Positions 1 through 6,774 of a DNA stretch of 50,108 nucleotides are shown here, in pieces. Position 1 is the stretch's first letter. Each line of letters begins with the position of its first letter. This DNA is from Nostoc sp. S13 (GTDB taxonomy: Bacteria; Cyanobacteriota; Cyanobacteriia; Cyanobacteriales; Nostocaceae): positions 1-50,108 of the forward strand of contig NZ_JAQYWQ010000040.1 of the NCBI RefSeq assembly GCF_029379315.1, written 5' to 3'. The position numbers were made by a program, and so were the translations under genes. The notes under the pieces are model-generated. The model saw nothing but the letters and a program-made list of their open reading frames with translations. It did not search any database and was not told where the DNA came from.

Positions 1-62
1 AGTTAGGAGTTAGGAGTTAGGAGTTAGGAGTTAGGAGTTAGGAGTTAGGAGTTAGGAGTTAG
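1..62. repeat. Heptanucleotide tandem repeat (AGTTAGG)n
   Basis: About nine direct copies of the 7-mer AGTTAGG run from the first base of the window, so the array may continue to the left. Short tandem heptamers like this (STRRs) are typical of intergenic DNA in heterocyst-forming cyanobacteria. The same unit recurs near 5821-5840 and 42375-42410. Confidence 0.9.
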
Positions 63-95
63 CGATTAGGGATTCTTTATTGGGAAGAATTCAGT

Positions 96-180
96 CCCAA
101 TGCCCAATGCCCAATGCCCAATGCCCAATGCCCAATGCCCAATGCCCAATGCCCAATACCCAATGCCCAATACCCAATTT
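96..180. repeat. Heptanucleotide tandem repeat (CCCAATG)n
   Basis: Around eleven to twelve copies of CCCAATG, some with the variant CCCAATA, lie just upstream of ccsA. The same heptamer family is found at 10110-10142 and 40560-40700. It is intergenic and its function is unknown. It lies about 90 bp before the ccsA start, so it could overlap or displace promoter sequence. Confidence 0.9.
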
Positions 181-268
181 CCCATTTTCCCTGCTTCATG
201 ACCCTGTAAACATATAGGATCAGAACAGTGAGAATCGTATTTTAAATCATCCACGGAGAGAACACTTT

Positions 269-1342
269 ATGAACCTGGTTGTACTCCAGAACTGGCTGGA
301 CAATGCCTCCTTTGCCATATTATTCCTGACAATGCTGGTGTATTGGGGGGGAGCGGCTTTTCCAAATCTGCCTTATCTAGCCGCTTTGGGGACAGCTGGG
401 ATGGCGATCGCTAATTTGTGCATAGCTACTCTATTAGGCGCACGATGGATAGAAGCTGGTTACTTTCCCTTAAGTAATCTATATGAATCTCTGTTTTTCT
501 TAACTTGGGGAATTACGGCCGTCCATCTGATTGCCGAAAATAGTAGCCGTAGTCGCTTAGTAGGAGTTGTTACAGCTCCTGTGGCAATGTTGATCGCTGC
601 TTTTGCTACCTTGACATTACCATCCCAGATGCAAACGTCAGAACCCCTAGTACCTGCCTTGAAGTCAAATTGGCTGATGATGCATGTCAGTGTCATGATG
701 TTGAGTTATTCTGCTTTAATGGTGGGTTCGTTATTAGCGATCGCTTTTTTAATTGTGACTCGTGGTCAAAACATCCAACTACAAGGTAGTTCTGTAGGTA
801 CTGGTGGCTATCGCAGCAACGGCTACCGCTTGCACAAAGCATCTGAGGTAATTTCTCAACCACCAGCTCCTCTTGTCGAAAATAATGGCTTTGCTCGTTT
901 TGAAAGTAGTACCAACGGTAACGGTAACGGTAACACTGCTGTTTTGGGTTTAGTCACAACAACCCCAATCCAAAATCCAAAATCCGAAATCCAAAATTCG
1001 GAACCTCTTTCACCCCAGCGCCTTAGCCTTGCCGAAACCCTCGACAATATCAGCTATCGCATCATCGGACTAGGATTTCCCCTGCTGACAATTGGGATCA
1101 TTGCCGGTGGCGTTTGGGCTAACGAAGCTTGGGGTTCCTACTGGAGTTGGGACCCTAAAGAAACTTGGGCATTAATCACCTGGTTAGTTTTCGCCGCCTA
1201 CCTTCACGCCCGCATCACTCGCGGTTGGCAAGGTCGTAGTCCCGCAATTTTAGCCACCACCGGCTTTGTTGTCGTTTGGGTTTGTTATCTAGGTGTGAAT
1301 CTTTTGGGTAAAGGTTTGCATTCTTATGGTTGGTTTTTCTAA
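269..1342 (+). CDS. ccsA: System II cytochrome c biogenesis protein CcsA (often named CcsB in databases)
   Basis: A multi-pass membrane protein of 357 residues for System II cytochrome c maturation. With its ResB/Ccs1 partner it moves heme to the lumenal/periplasmic side and ligates it to apocytochromes. The diagnostic tryptophan-rich WWD motif, [13 protein letters not shown], is at residues 288-300, followed by the typical TM segments and a C-terminal [11 protein letters not shown] stretch. About eight hydrophobic segments are visible. The start at 269 follows a GAGAG-containing leader. The family is plastid ycf5/ccsA; automated pipelines often label it CcsB. One oddity is a low-complexity hydrophilic loop of about 80 residues (roughly 165-250) between TM segments. 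Part of it (residues 233-244) is encoded by CCAAAAT heptamers, so an intergenic-type repeat has become coding sequence. No other Ccs gene is in the window. Confidence 0.93.
   Translation: MNLVVLQNWLDNASFAILFLTMLVYWGGAAFPNLPYLAALGTAGMAIANLCIATLLGARWIEAGYFPLSNLYESLFFLTWGITAVHLIAENSSRSRLVGVVTAPVAMLIAAFATLTLPSQMQTSEPLVPALKSNWLMMHVSVMMLSYSALMVGSLLAIAFLIVTRGQNIQLQGSSVGTGGYRSNGYRLHKASEVISQPPAPLVENNGFARFESSTNGNGNGNTAVLGLVTTTPIQNPKSEIQNSEPLSPQRLSLAETLDNISYRIIGLGFPLLTIGIIAGGVWANEAWGSYWSWDPKETWALITWLVFAAYLHARITRGWQGRSPAILATTGFVVVWVCYLGVNLLGKGLHSYGWFF
965..998 (+). repeat. Intragenic CCAAAAT-type heptamer repeat within ccsA
   Basis: Four near-copies of a CCAAAAT/CCGAAAT heptamer lie inside the ccsA reading frame and encode the peptide [10 protein letters not shown] in a hydrophilic loop. 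The heptamers are of the kind normally seen between genes in these genomes. Confidence 0.75.
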
Positions 1343-1385
1343 GAACCTTAATATAGCCTTTCCTAATAAGAATCAGGTAGAATTT

Positions 1386-1426
1386 AACCTCACCCCGACG
1401 AAGCGCAGCTTTATCGGGGTGAGGTT
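1386..1426. terminator. 13-bp perfect inverted repeat downstream of ccsA
   Basis: AACCTCACCCCGA (1386-1398) pairs perfectly with 1414-1426 around a 15-nt loop, followed by TTGATA rather than a long T run. It may serve as a terminator for ccsA, 43 bp after the stop, or be a palindromic repeat. Its right arm continues into a sequence shared with 6655-6720. Confidence 0.55.
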
Positions 1427-1565
1427 TTGATATGTACCTCATGCACTTGGGAACCGCTATAACTAATTTTTATATTGAGTAGCACTAAATCTACAAAATC
1501 ATCATTTTATTTCGGATGAACTACTAAATCTGTGGAAAGTATAGATTTAGTGAGAGGGGATTTTT

Positions 1566-1874
1566 ATGGAAGATGGATTTGACAGACTAAATCATGATGA
1601 AGTTGTGTCTATAGAACCAGACACTTTTAATAAGTTAAATATTGCTAAAACTTTTAAAGTCCGTGATTTAATTACAGCAATTAAGGAATATATCGGAGCA
1701 GAAGAGACAGATGAAGTAAATTTGTATACTCAAGGATTAAATTGTGAAGTTTTGCAGTTTAGTACTCAGGGATGGAAAAAAGGAAAAGTTAGACTAGCTT
1801 TAGAATTTTGTCCTGATGAATCTGAATCACCACTGGATGAAATTTTTCAAAAACTCAAACAAGTGGAAAACTAA
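1566..1874 (+). CDS. KGK-domain protein, function unknown
   Basis: A small acidic protein of 102 residues. It carries the WKKGKVRLALEF segment near residues 70-82 and the PDESESPLDE tail typical of the cyanobacterial KGK-domain family, which is named after the Lys-Gly-Lys triplet. The function of that family is unknown. The start is well supported by GAGGGGA eight bases upstream of the ATG. There is no signal peptide or membrane segment. It stands alone, followed by a hairpin at 1892-1920. The local base composition is AT-rich compared with ccsA. Confidence 0.75.
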   Translation: MEDGFDRLNHDEVVSIEPDTFNKLNIAKTFKVRDLITAIKEYIGAEETDEVNLYTQGLNCEVLQFSTQGWKKGKVRLALEFCPDESESPLDEIFQKLKQVEN

Positions 1875-1891
1875 TACCCAATGAGCGAAAA

Positions 1892-1920
1892 ATCCCCAAC
1901 TTCTTTAACAAGTCGGGGAT
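1892..1920. terminator. Hairpin after the KGK-domain gene
   Basis: ATCCCCAACTT (1892-1902) pairs with AAGTCGGGGAT (1910-1920), an 11-bp stem with one mismatch and a 7-nt loop. It is 17 bp after the stop. There is no T tract, so it may be a palindromic repeat that also ends transcription. Confidence 0.45.
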
Positions 1921-1937
1921 CTGAGCCTCTCGATTAA

Positions 1938-2066
1938 GCTCAACAAGCAGAAGAAAAAGTTCAGCAAGCACAGCAAGCAACTCAATTATTACGAGAACGG
2001 TTGCGTAGACACGGAGCGGCTTGTCGTTAGACATCGCTTGGCATAGATCCTGATTCTCTCATTTAA
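1938..2066 (+). pseudogene. C-terminal remnant of a Uma2-type gene, interrupted by an SDR
   Basis: The frame reads AQQAEEKVQQAQQATQLLRE followed by RLR, a stop, and then SLGIDPDS. This is the glutamine-rich coiled tail plus the LGIDPD ending commonly found at the C terminus of cyanobacterial Uma2 proteins. A 27-nt insert (about 2006-2032) separates GCG from ATCGC. Removing it restores a HIP1 octamer GCGATCGC and a continuous RLRSLGIDPDS reading. No catalytic domain is left upstream. The intact neighbour at 2131 has a similar tail, so this may be a leftover of an adjacent duplicate. Confidence 0.6.
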
Positions 2067-2130
2067 ATTGCTATCAAGATTCATTTATAAAATAAAGATG
2101 TACTAATAACTGAGGAACGGTAAATTCATT

Positions 2131-2790
2131 ATGGTAAATTACGATCCATCAGCTCGTTTGCCCTCTTCAAAAGAACTACCTGACTCTGACGATACCCTAG
2201 TAGATAATCAATTACAAAAATCAATTCCCGATTTACTCAGAAGCGTATTAGCAATGGCTTGGGGAGAACGCATGGATTGGTTTTTTGGTATTCGCATGGG
2301 TATTTATTACGACCCAGGTTTGCCAGCGATAGTCCCAGATGCGTTTTTGAGTCTGGGCGTTAAGCGATTTTTTGATGAAAATCTCCGCTCCAGTTATGTG
2401 CTTTGGGAAGAAAAGAAACGACCGATATTGGTACTTGAGGTGGTATCTCAGATAGATCGCGGTGAGTACTCGACTAAGAAAGCAGAGTATGCAAGATTGG
2501 GGTTTTTGTATTATGTAATTTACAACCCATTTCGTTGCGACAAGCCACGTTTAGAAGTTTACAAATTAGTTAATAATGCTTATGAATTACATGATGGCGA
2601 TGTCTACGACGGGCTATGCCTACGCGTTTGGTTGCCAGAGATAGGTTTAGCGATTGGCATGGAACGGGGAACTTATCTAGGCATTAAGCGCGAGTGGTTG
2701 TATTGGTATGACGAGCAAGGTGAACGGTTTTTAACACCAGAAGAACAGATGAAACAAGCTCAACAAGAAGCACAGCAAGCAAAACAATAA
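2131..2790 (+). CDS. Uma2 family (DUF820) putative endonuclease
   Basis: A protein of 219 residues. The core has the PD-(D/E)XK-like features of Uma2: PDAFLSLG near residues 70-77, LVLEVVS near 107-113, and TKKAEYARLGFLYYVIYN near 120-137, where the Lys and Tyr of the family are seen. The C-terminal part has the WLYWYDEQGERFLTPEEQ signature and a Q/A-rich coiled tail. Uma2 genes are strongly amplified in cyanobacteria. The nuclease role is predicted and their biological job is unclear. A 27-nt small dispersed repeat encoding about nine residues (DVYDGLCLR region, residues 157-165) sits in frame just before WLPEIGL. The usual LRERLR...LGIDPD ending is lost: a stop at 2788 is followed in frame by LQRVQRLRSV, which suggests a shortened tail. 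Confidence 0.8.
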   Translation: MVNYDPSARLPSSKELPDSDDTLVDNQLQKSIPDLLRSVLAMAWGERMDWFFGIRMGIYYDPGLPAIVPDAFLSLGVKRFFDENLRSSYVLWEEKKRPILVLEVVSQIDRGEYSTKKAEYARLGFLYYVIYNPFRCDKPRLEVYKLVNNAYELHDGDVYDGLCLRVWLPEIGLAIGMERGTYLGIKREWLYWYDEQGERFLTPEEQMKQAQQEAQQAKQ

Positions 2791-2945
2791 TTACAACGCG
2801 TCCAACGGTTGCGCTCGGTGTAGATCCTAATTTTCTGTCCTGAATTGCTATCAAAATGCATTAATGAAATAAAGCATAACAATTGCGTAGATGCGGAGCG
2901 GCTTGTCGTTAGACATCGCTCGGTGTAGATCCTGATTTAATCTAA
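2791..2945 (+). other. Two decayed Uma2 tail fragments and an SDR
   Basis: Directly after the Uma2 stop, codons for LQRVQRLRSV continue the tail in frame. A second degenerate tail copy lies at 2888-2935, where TTGCG and ATCGCTCGGTG are separated by a 27-nt insert nearly identical to that at 2006-2032. These look like duplicated gene ends, not independent genes. Confidence 0.5.
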
Positions 2946-2990
2946 GAGGATGTTTTAAAAGTTCTCTGGTCGGTAACAAAACGTTTTAGA

Positions 2991-3060
2991 TCCCCCTAAA
3001 TCCCCCTTAAAAAGGGGGACTTTAAGAAATTTTACCCTTAAAAGGGGGTTTAGGAGGGAT
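2991..3060. repeat. Palindromic CCCCCTTAAAAAGGGGG-type repeat
   Basis: A perfect small palindrome at 3002-3018 is flanked by further C5/G5 arms, giving a compound hairpin. A relative lies at 3482-3516. The right arm supplies the last codons (PPKPPFKG) of the DUF559 gene read from the minus strand. Confidence 0.7.
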
Positions 3061-3426
3061 TAAACCCTGTATCTGCTGACATACACTATCAAATTGATTT
3101 AAAACTTGACTATTTGTAAACCTAATAATCTTTAAACCATAGCCTTCTAAAATATGTGTTCTCTCTATGTCATAGTGTTGACCTTCATCTGTAAAATGGC
3201 TATCCCCATCAATTTCAATAACTAATTGTAAAGTAGGACAGTAGGAATCAACCATAAAATGATTAATTGGTCTTTGTGTTAAAACCCGAAATTGAAAATC
3301 ACTCAGATATTCACACCACAGCTTTTTTTATACTGGGGTCATATTTTTGCGAAGTTCTTTTGCTCTTTCTACAAGCTTTGGATTGTAAGGTAAGTGGAAA
3401 TTGCTACTGTTGAGGTTGTTCGTCAT
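3022..3426 (-). pseudogene. DUF559 (Vsr-like) endonuclease pseudogene with one in-frame stop
   Basis: Read on the minus strand from an ATG at 3426, the frame gives MTNNLNSSNFHLPYNP, then KELRKNMTPV, a TAA stop, KKLWCEYL, and on to VDSYCPTLQLVIEIDGDSHF. The stop falls where this family has MTPAEKKLW. The rest keeps the DUF559 landmarks: a VD...LVIEIDGDSH active-site strand and RTHILEGYGLKIIRFTNSQV. Only one nonsense codon breaks an otherwise full-length frame of about 134 codons. A shorter protein could start at the internal ATG (3255), but it would lack the N-terminal part. DUF559 proteins are predicted nucleases related to very-short-patch repair enzymes. Confidence 0.75.
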
Positions 3427-3622
3427 AGTTTCTAGTGTTTATCCCTTTACACTCCTTGAAAACGTGGGAAAAAGTTCTTAAAGTCCCCCTTAAGAAGGGG
3501 GATTTAGGGGGATCAAATCACATTTTACACAGCATCTAGATATGTGTAACACGGTAGCGTCCCTTGTAGGTAAGAGGTTGGGGGTTAGGTTTGAGAGAAA
3601 GAAGTTGCACAGTACGTTAATC

Positions 3623-3703
3623 AGTATCAAAGACTCATCCGCGAGTATCAAAGACTCGTCCACGAATATCAAAGACTCGTCCACGAATATCAAAGACTCG
3701 CAC
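3623..3703. repeat. 21-bp tandem repeat, 3.9 copies
   Basis: Units begin at 3623, 3644, 3665 and 3686. Each contains TATCAAAGACTC. The period is a multiple of three, so ORFs across it show a 7-residue periodic peptide, but no frame looks like a real protein. On the minus strand it follows the EACC1-like remnant and may have expanded after that gene was lost. Confidence 0.85.
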
Positions 3704-3850
3704 AATGCCGATAATGGTAGCAATGGCAGCGAGAGTCCCCTCTCTTTACGTGGGTACTTCGTAGCTTCCCGATATTCCAGGAATTTCTAGCAAAGCCTCG
3801 GCTGCTGCTGGTGCGCCTTCACCTTCAATTCCGATTTGAATTTCTGCCAT
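3701..3850 (-). pseudogene. Truncated remnant resembling an EACC1-type small protein
   Basis: On the minus strand an ATG at 3850 begins MAEIQIGIEGEGAPAAAEAL. After 34 residues a stop (3748-3746) is followed in the same frame by REGTLAAIATIIGIV, a hydrophobic segment, and then by the 21-bp repeat array. From memory this matches the start and first hydrophobic segment of small cyanobacterial proteins associated with effector/conflict genes (effector-associated constant component). That family assignment is tentative. The stop and the repeat array make a functional product unlikely. Confidence 0.4.
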
Positions 3851-4104
3851 AAAATCACCTGCGAATTTATACAAGATACTGTATATTTTGCGTTTAATTG
3901 GGGATAAGGTTCACGCTCATACACAGAGAGGATTACAAAATTATTTACTTTGTGTTGCAAGAATTGCCTAAAATAAGCCAACATATGCAAACCTGGAAAC
4001 CCAGATTGAATCTGACTTTCAAAAATTACGAATTATGTTAGCAATGTAGGAGCGTCATTATCAATTACAAATTACTTTAAGTACTTTTTTAGCAGGATAA
4101 CAAT

Positions 4105-4722
4105 ATGGTTCAGACTCCAGTTAAAAAACTAAGTTTTGAAGAGTTTCTAGAGCAATACCCTGATGGTGGCATTTACGAACTGATCAACGGAGAGATTATA
4201 GCAGTGGAACCAACTAGAGCGCACAAGAATGTGGCAAGGTTTTTAATGCTTGCTTTCAATGATGAAATTAGACGCTTGGGACTTGAATATATTGCTGATA
4301 AAGATATTATCATTAGGACGTTTACTGATGCTGGGCAAGAACAAGGCAGAAAACCAGATGTGAGCGTAGTTAGTGGTTCACAGTGGAACAGTAATGTTTT
4401 AGCCTACGGGGCGCTGATTGAGCCGATTCAACTTGCTGTGGAAGTCACCTCAACAAACTGGGATGATGATTATGTTGATAAATTAGATGAGTATCATCGG
4501 CTTGGTATCCCTGAGTATTGGATTGTAGATTATCTGGCGATCGCTTCTCGTGCTTATCTCGGTAATCCCAAACTCCCCACAGTTTTTGTTTATCAGTTGG
4601 TTGACAGTCAGTATCAAGTCCAAAAGTTTACGGGTAATGACCGCATTCTCTCTACTACCTTGCCAGAACTAGCGGTGACTGTTAAAGAAGTTGTAGCTGC
4701 AAGTCAAATCCAAAAACTATGA
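4105..4722 (+). CDS. Uma2 family (DUF820) putative endonuclease
   Basis: A 205-residue Uma2 protein with the full set of landmarks: SFEEFLEQYPDGGIYELINGEI at the N terminus (the Glu of YELINGE is conserved), RKPDVSVVS near residues 88-96, LAVEVTSTNWDDDY near 112-125, and KLDEYHRLGIPEYWIVDYLAI near 127-147. The C-terminal YQVQKFTGNDRILSTTLPEL strand is intact. It is predicted to be a PD-(D/E)XK nuclease-fold protein of unknown role. It ends six bases before tilS, so the two may be co-transcribed, though no functional link is known. It belongs to the same family as the pseudogene at 36385-37164. Confidence 0.87.
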   Translation: MVQTPVKKLSFEEFLEQYPDGGIYELINGEIIAVEPTRAHKNVARFLMLAFNDEIRRLGLEYIADKDIIIRTFTDAGQEQGRKPDVSVVSGSQWNSNVLAYGALIEPIQLAVEVTSTNWDDDYVDKLDEYHRLGIPEYWIVDYLAIASRAYLGNPKLPTVFVYQLVDSQYQVQKFTGNDRILSTTLPELAVTVKEVVAASQIQKL

Positions 4723-4728
4723 GAAGCA

Positions 4729-5730
4729 ATGGCATGGACTCCCTTACACGCCAAAATACATCGCACCATCCGATCGCGCCACTTATTTGAGCGCAACTAC
4801 CGGCTATTAATCGCTGTCTCTGGCGGACAAGATTCTTTATGTTTAATAAAATTACTTTTAGATTTACAATCCAAATGGGGATGGGATTTAGGTATTGCTC
4901 ACTGTGATCATCGCTGGCGTTCTGACTCCCAAGCTAATGCTCATCACGTCGAAAACTTAGCTAAAACTTGGGGTATATCTTTTTATTTAGAAACAGCGAT
5001 CGCTCCGGTAAATAGTGAAGCTGCTGCGCGCGATTGGCGCTATCAAGCTTTAAGTGCGATCGCCAAAGCAAATAATTATCAATATATAGTTACAGGACAC
5101 ACCGCAAGCGATCGCGCCGAAACTCTTCTCTACAATTTAATTCGCGGTACTGGTGCTGATGGCTTACAAGCCCTGACTTGGCAACGCCCTCTAACTACAG
5201 GCATTATGCTAGTGCGCCCACTTTTAGAAATAACTCGTACACAAACAGAGCAATTTTGTCAAGAGTTTAAATTACCAATTTGGGAAGATTCCACCAATCA
5301 AGATTTGCAATATGCCCGCAACCGCATTCGCCAAGAATTACTGCCATATTTGCGGGTAAATTTCAACCCCCAAGTAGAGTCAGCCTTAGCCCAAACAGCA
5401 GAACTTCTCCAAGCGGAAGTGGAATATTTAGAAAAAGCTGCCCAGCAGTTGCGGGAAGAGGCGATGTCATCGGGCATTGGGGATGAAAAAGATTTTCTTA
5501 CTCGCCTTCTTCCTTTACGGTTAAATCGTCGGGTATTGCAGAAAGCACCATTGGCGTTGCAACGTCGCGTCATGCGTCAGGTATTGCAGCAAATACTGAC
5601 TGATGCGCCCAGTTTTGAACACATCGAAAAATTAACGGCTTTAATTATAGCGCCTAACCGATCGCAAACTGATCCATTTCCTGGTGGTGCGATCGCTCAA
5701 GTAGAAGGCGACTGGATCTGTTTGAAATAG
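4729..5730 (+). CDS. tilS: tRNA(Ile)-lysidine synthetase TilS
   Basis: It modifies the wobble cytidine (C34) of the CAU anticodon tRNA-Ile to lysidine using ATP and lysine, so that the tRNA reads AUA and is charged with isoleucine. The PP-loop motif SGGQDS is at residues 31-36, followed by the HCDHRWR segment near 59-65 and GHTASDRAETLLYNLIRGTG near 125-144. The domain after residue 220 is the helical TilS central domain. At 333 residues it lacks the extra C-terminal domain of the E. coli protein, which is usual in cyanobacteria. The ATG at 4729 is kept because the protein starts directly with the conserved helix. Several HIP1 octamers lie inside the gene. Confidence 0.93.
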   Translation: MAWTPLHAKIHRTIRSRHLFERNYRLLIAVSGGQDSLCLIKLLLDLQSKWGWDLGIAHCDHRWRSDSQANAHHVENLAKTWGISFYLETAIAPVNSEAAARDWRYQALSAIAKANNYQYIVTGHTASDRAETLLYNLIRGTGADGLQALTWQRPLTTGIMLVRPLLEITRTQTEQFCQEFKLPIWEDSTNQDLQYARNRIRQELLPYLRVNFNPQVESALAQTAELLQAEVEYLEKAAQQLREEAMSSGIGDEKDFLTRLLPLRLNRRVLQKAPLALQRRVMRQVLQQILTDAPSFEHIEKLTALIIAPNRSQTDPFPGGAIAQVEGDWICLK

Positions 5731-5818
5731 ACATCTCCGAAAATAGAATGTAGAGACGCGAAATTTCGCGTTTCTACAAGGGTTCTAGATAACGCATATT
5801 TAATTTCTGGAGATGTCT
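5729..5818. repeat. 90-bp nested palindrome (MITE-like) after tilS
   Basis: The outer arms AGACATCTCC (5729-5738) and GGAGATGTCT (5809-5818) are perfect inverted repeats. Inside lies a 30-nt palindrome (5749-5778) with arms TGTAGAGACGCGAAA and its complement, with one G-T wobble. The left arm starts within the tilS stop region. A relative of the inner palindrome is at 6729-6757. The structure could act as a terminator or be a small non-autonomous element. Confidence 0.75.
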
Positions 5819-5872
5819 AATAGTTAGGAGTTAGGAGTTAAGACTAAATTTCTTGAACTTTGCGATTTATAG

Positions 5873-6445
5873 TCACTGGGGTACTGGGAAGAATCCACCA
5901 ATAGACCGCCAGTTATCGTTGATGCCAGACCAATCGCTAACCCCTTCTTGCCACCAGCTTGTGTAGACTCGCCCATCGTTACCAACCACAAATAGGTCTA
6001 GCTGTCCGGGTTTGCGAGCAACGGCACTGACAGGTGCACCCACTGGGAAGAATCCACCAATAGATCGCCAGTTATCGTTGATGCCAGACCAATCGCTAAC
6101 CCCTTCTTGCCACCAGCTTGTGTAGACTCGCCCATCGTTACCAACCACAAATAGGTCTAGCTGTCCGGGTTTGCGAGCAACGGCACTGACAGGTGCACCC
6201 ACTGGGAAGAATCCACCAATAGATCGCCAGTTATCGTTGATGCCAGACCAATCGCTAACCCCTTCTTGCCACCAGCTTGTGTAGACTCGCCCATCGTTAC
6301 CAACCACAAATAGGTCTAGCTGTTCGGGCTTAGGGGCAACTGCGTTTACTAAGGAAAAAGAAACTGCTCTTGCCTTATCTGGAAAGTAAGAAACTCCTAA
6401 AACAGAAGCTAATACAAGAGCGCCAAATTTTTTATAAAATTTCAT
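5873..6445 (-). CDS. Secreted protein of three 53-residue lectin/propeller-like repeats
   Basis: A protein of 190 residues with a clear Sec signal peptide (MKFYKKFGALVLASVLGVSY, cleavage likely after KARA near residue 27). The mature part is three near-identical repeats of 53 residues (159 bp period at 5883, 6042 and 6201). Each has LDLFVVGNDGRVYTSWW, SDWSGINDNWRSIGG and FFPVGAPVSAVARKPGQ. The W-rich pattern and the DLFVVG.DGRVY strand resemble blades of PLL/fucose-lectin-type beta-propellers, so a sugar-binding secreted lectin is plausible. Such propellers normally have five to seven blades, so three would need oligomerisation, or the copy number has contracted. The repeats are almost identical at DNA level, which shows recent duplication or gene conversion. 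The gene is monocistronic. Confidence 0.75.
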   Translation of the reverse strand: MKFYKKFGALVLASVLGVSYFPDKARAVSFSLVNAVAPKPEQLDLFVVGNDGRVYTSWWQEGVSDWSGINDNWRSIGGFFPVGAPVSAVARKPGQLDLFVVGNDGRVYTSWWQEGVSDWSGINDNWRSIGGFFPVGAPVSAVARKPGQLDLFVVGNDGRVYTSWWQEGVSDWSGINDNWRSIGGFFPVPQ

Positions 6446-6774
6446 TATTTATTCCTATAATTATCATGATACAAAGTTAAATTTGTATAGATAAAAGGAA
6501 TTTATCATCTATATTTATTCGCTTAAAAAGAGAAATATATCTTTACAATATACAAGTAACTATCCTTACAAAATAAACTCACAAGATAGAATTAGTAAAG
6601 ACAAGTTAAAACCTCGTTTCCAGCCTCTGGGAGTCAGGGAGGTGGCAGCTCCCCTATTAGGCAATTAGGGGTAAGGTTTTGACATGATGTACTTCATGCA
6701 TCTGGGAACCACTCTAACTCCTAACTCCTGTACAGACGCGATTAATCGCGTCTCTACTCCTAACTTCTAATTTA
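6446..6774. other. Intergenic gap with modular dispersed repeat
   Basis: No gene was seen. The first 150 bp are AT-rich and hold the promoter side of the secreted repeat gene. 6608-6720 is a dispersed repeat: its left half (TTAAAACCTCGTTTCCAGCC) recurs at 20278-20300 and its right half (GGGGTAAGGTTTTGACATG onward) recurs at 1417-1465. 6729-6757 is a palindrome of the AGACGCGATTAATCGCGTCT type. Confidence 0.7.

Noticed and set aside
1..180. CRISPR-like appearance of repeated units at the window start
   Set aside because: The units are contiguous heptamers without spacers, so they are STRRs, not a CRISPR array. No Cas gene is in the window.
3490..3790. Overlapping frames on both strands with 7-residue repeats
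   Set aside because: Both are created by the 21-bp tandem repeat and flanking palindromes, with no conserved start or domain.
3787..3990. 67-codon frame on the minus strand
   Set aside because: It overlaps the better supported EACC1-like remnant in another frame and has no recognisable features.
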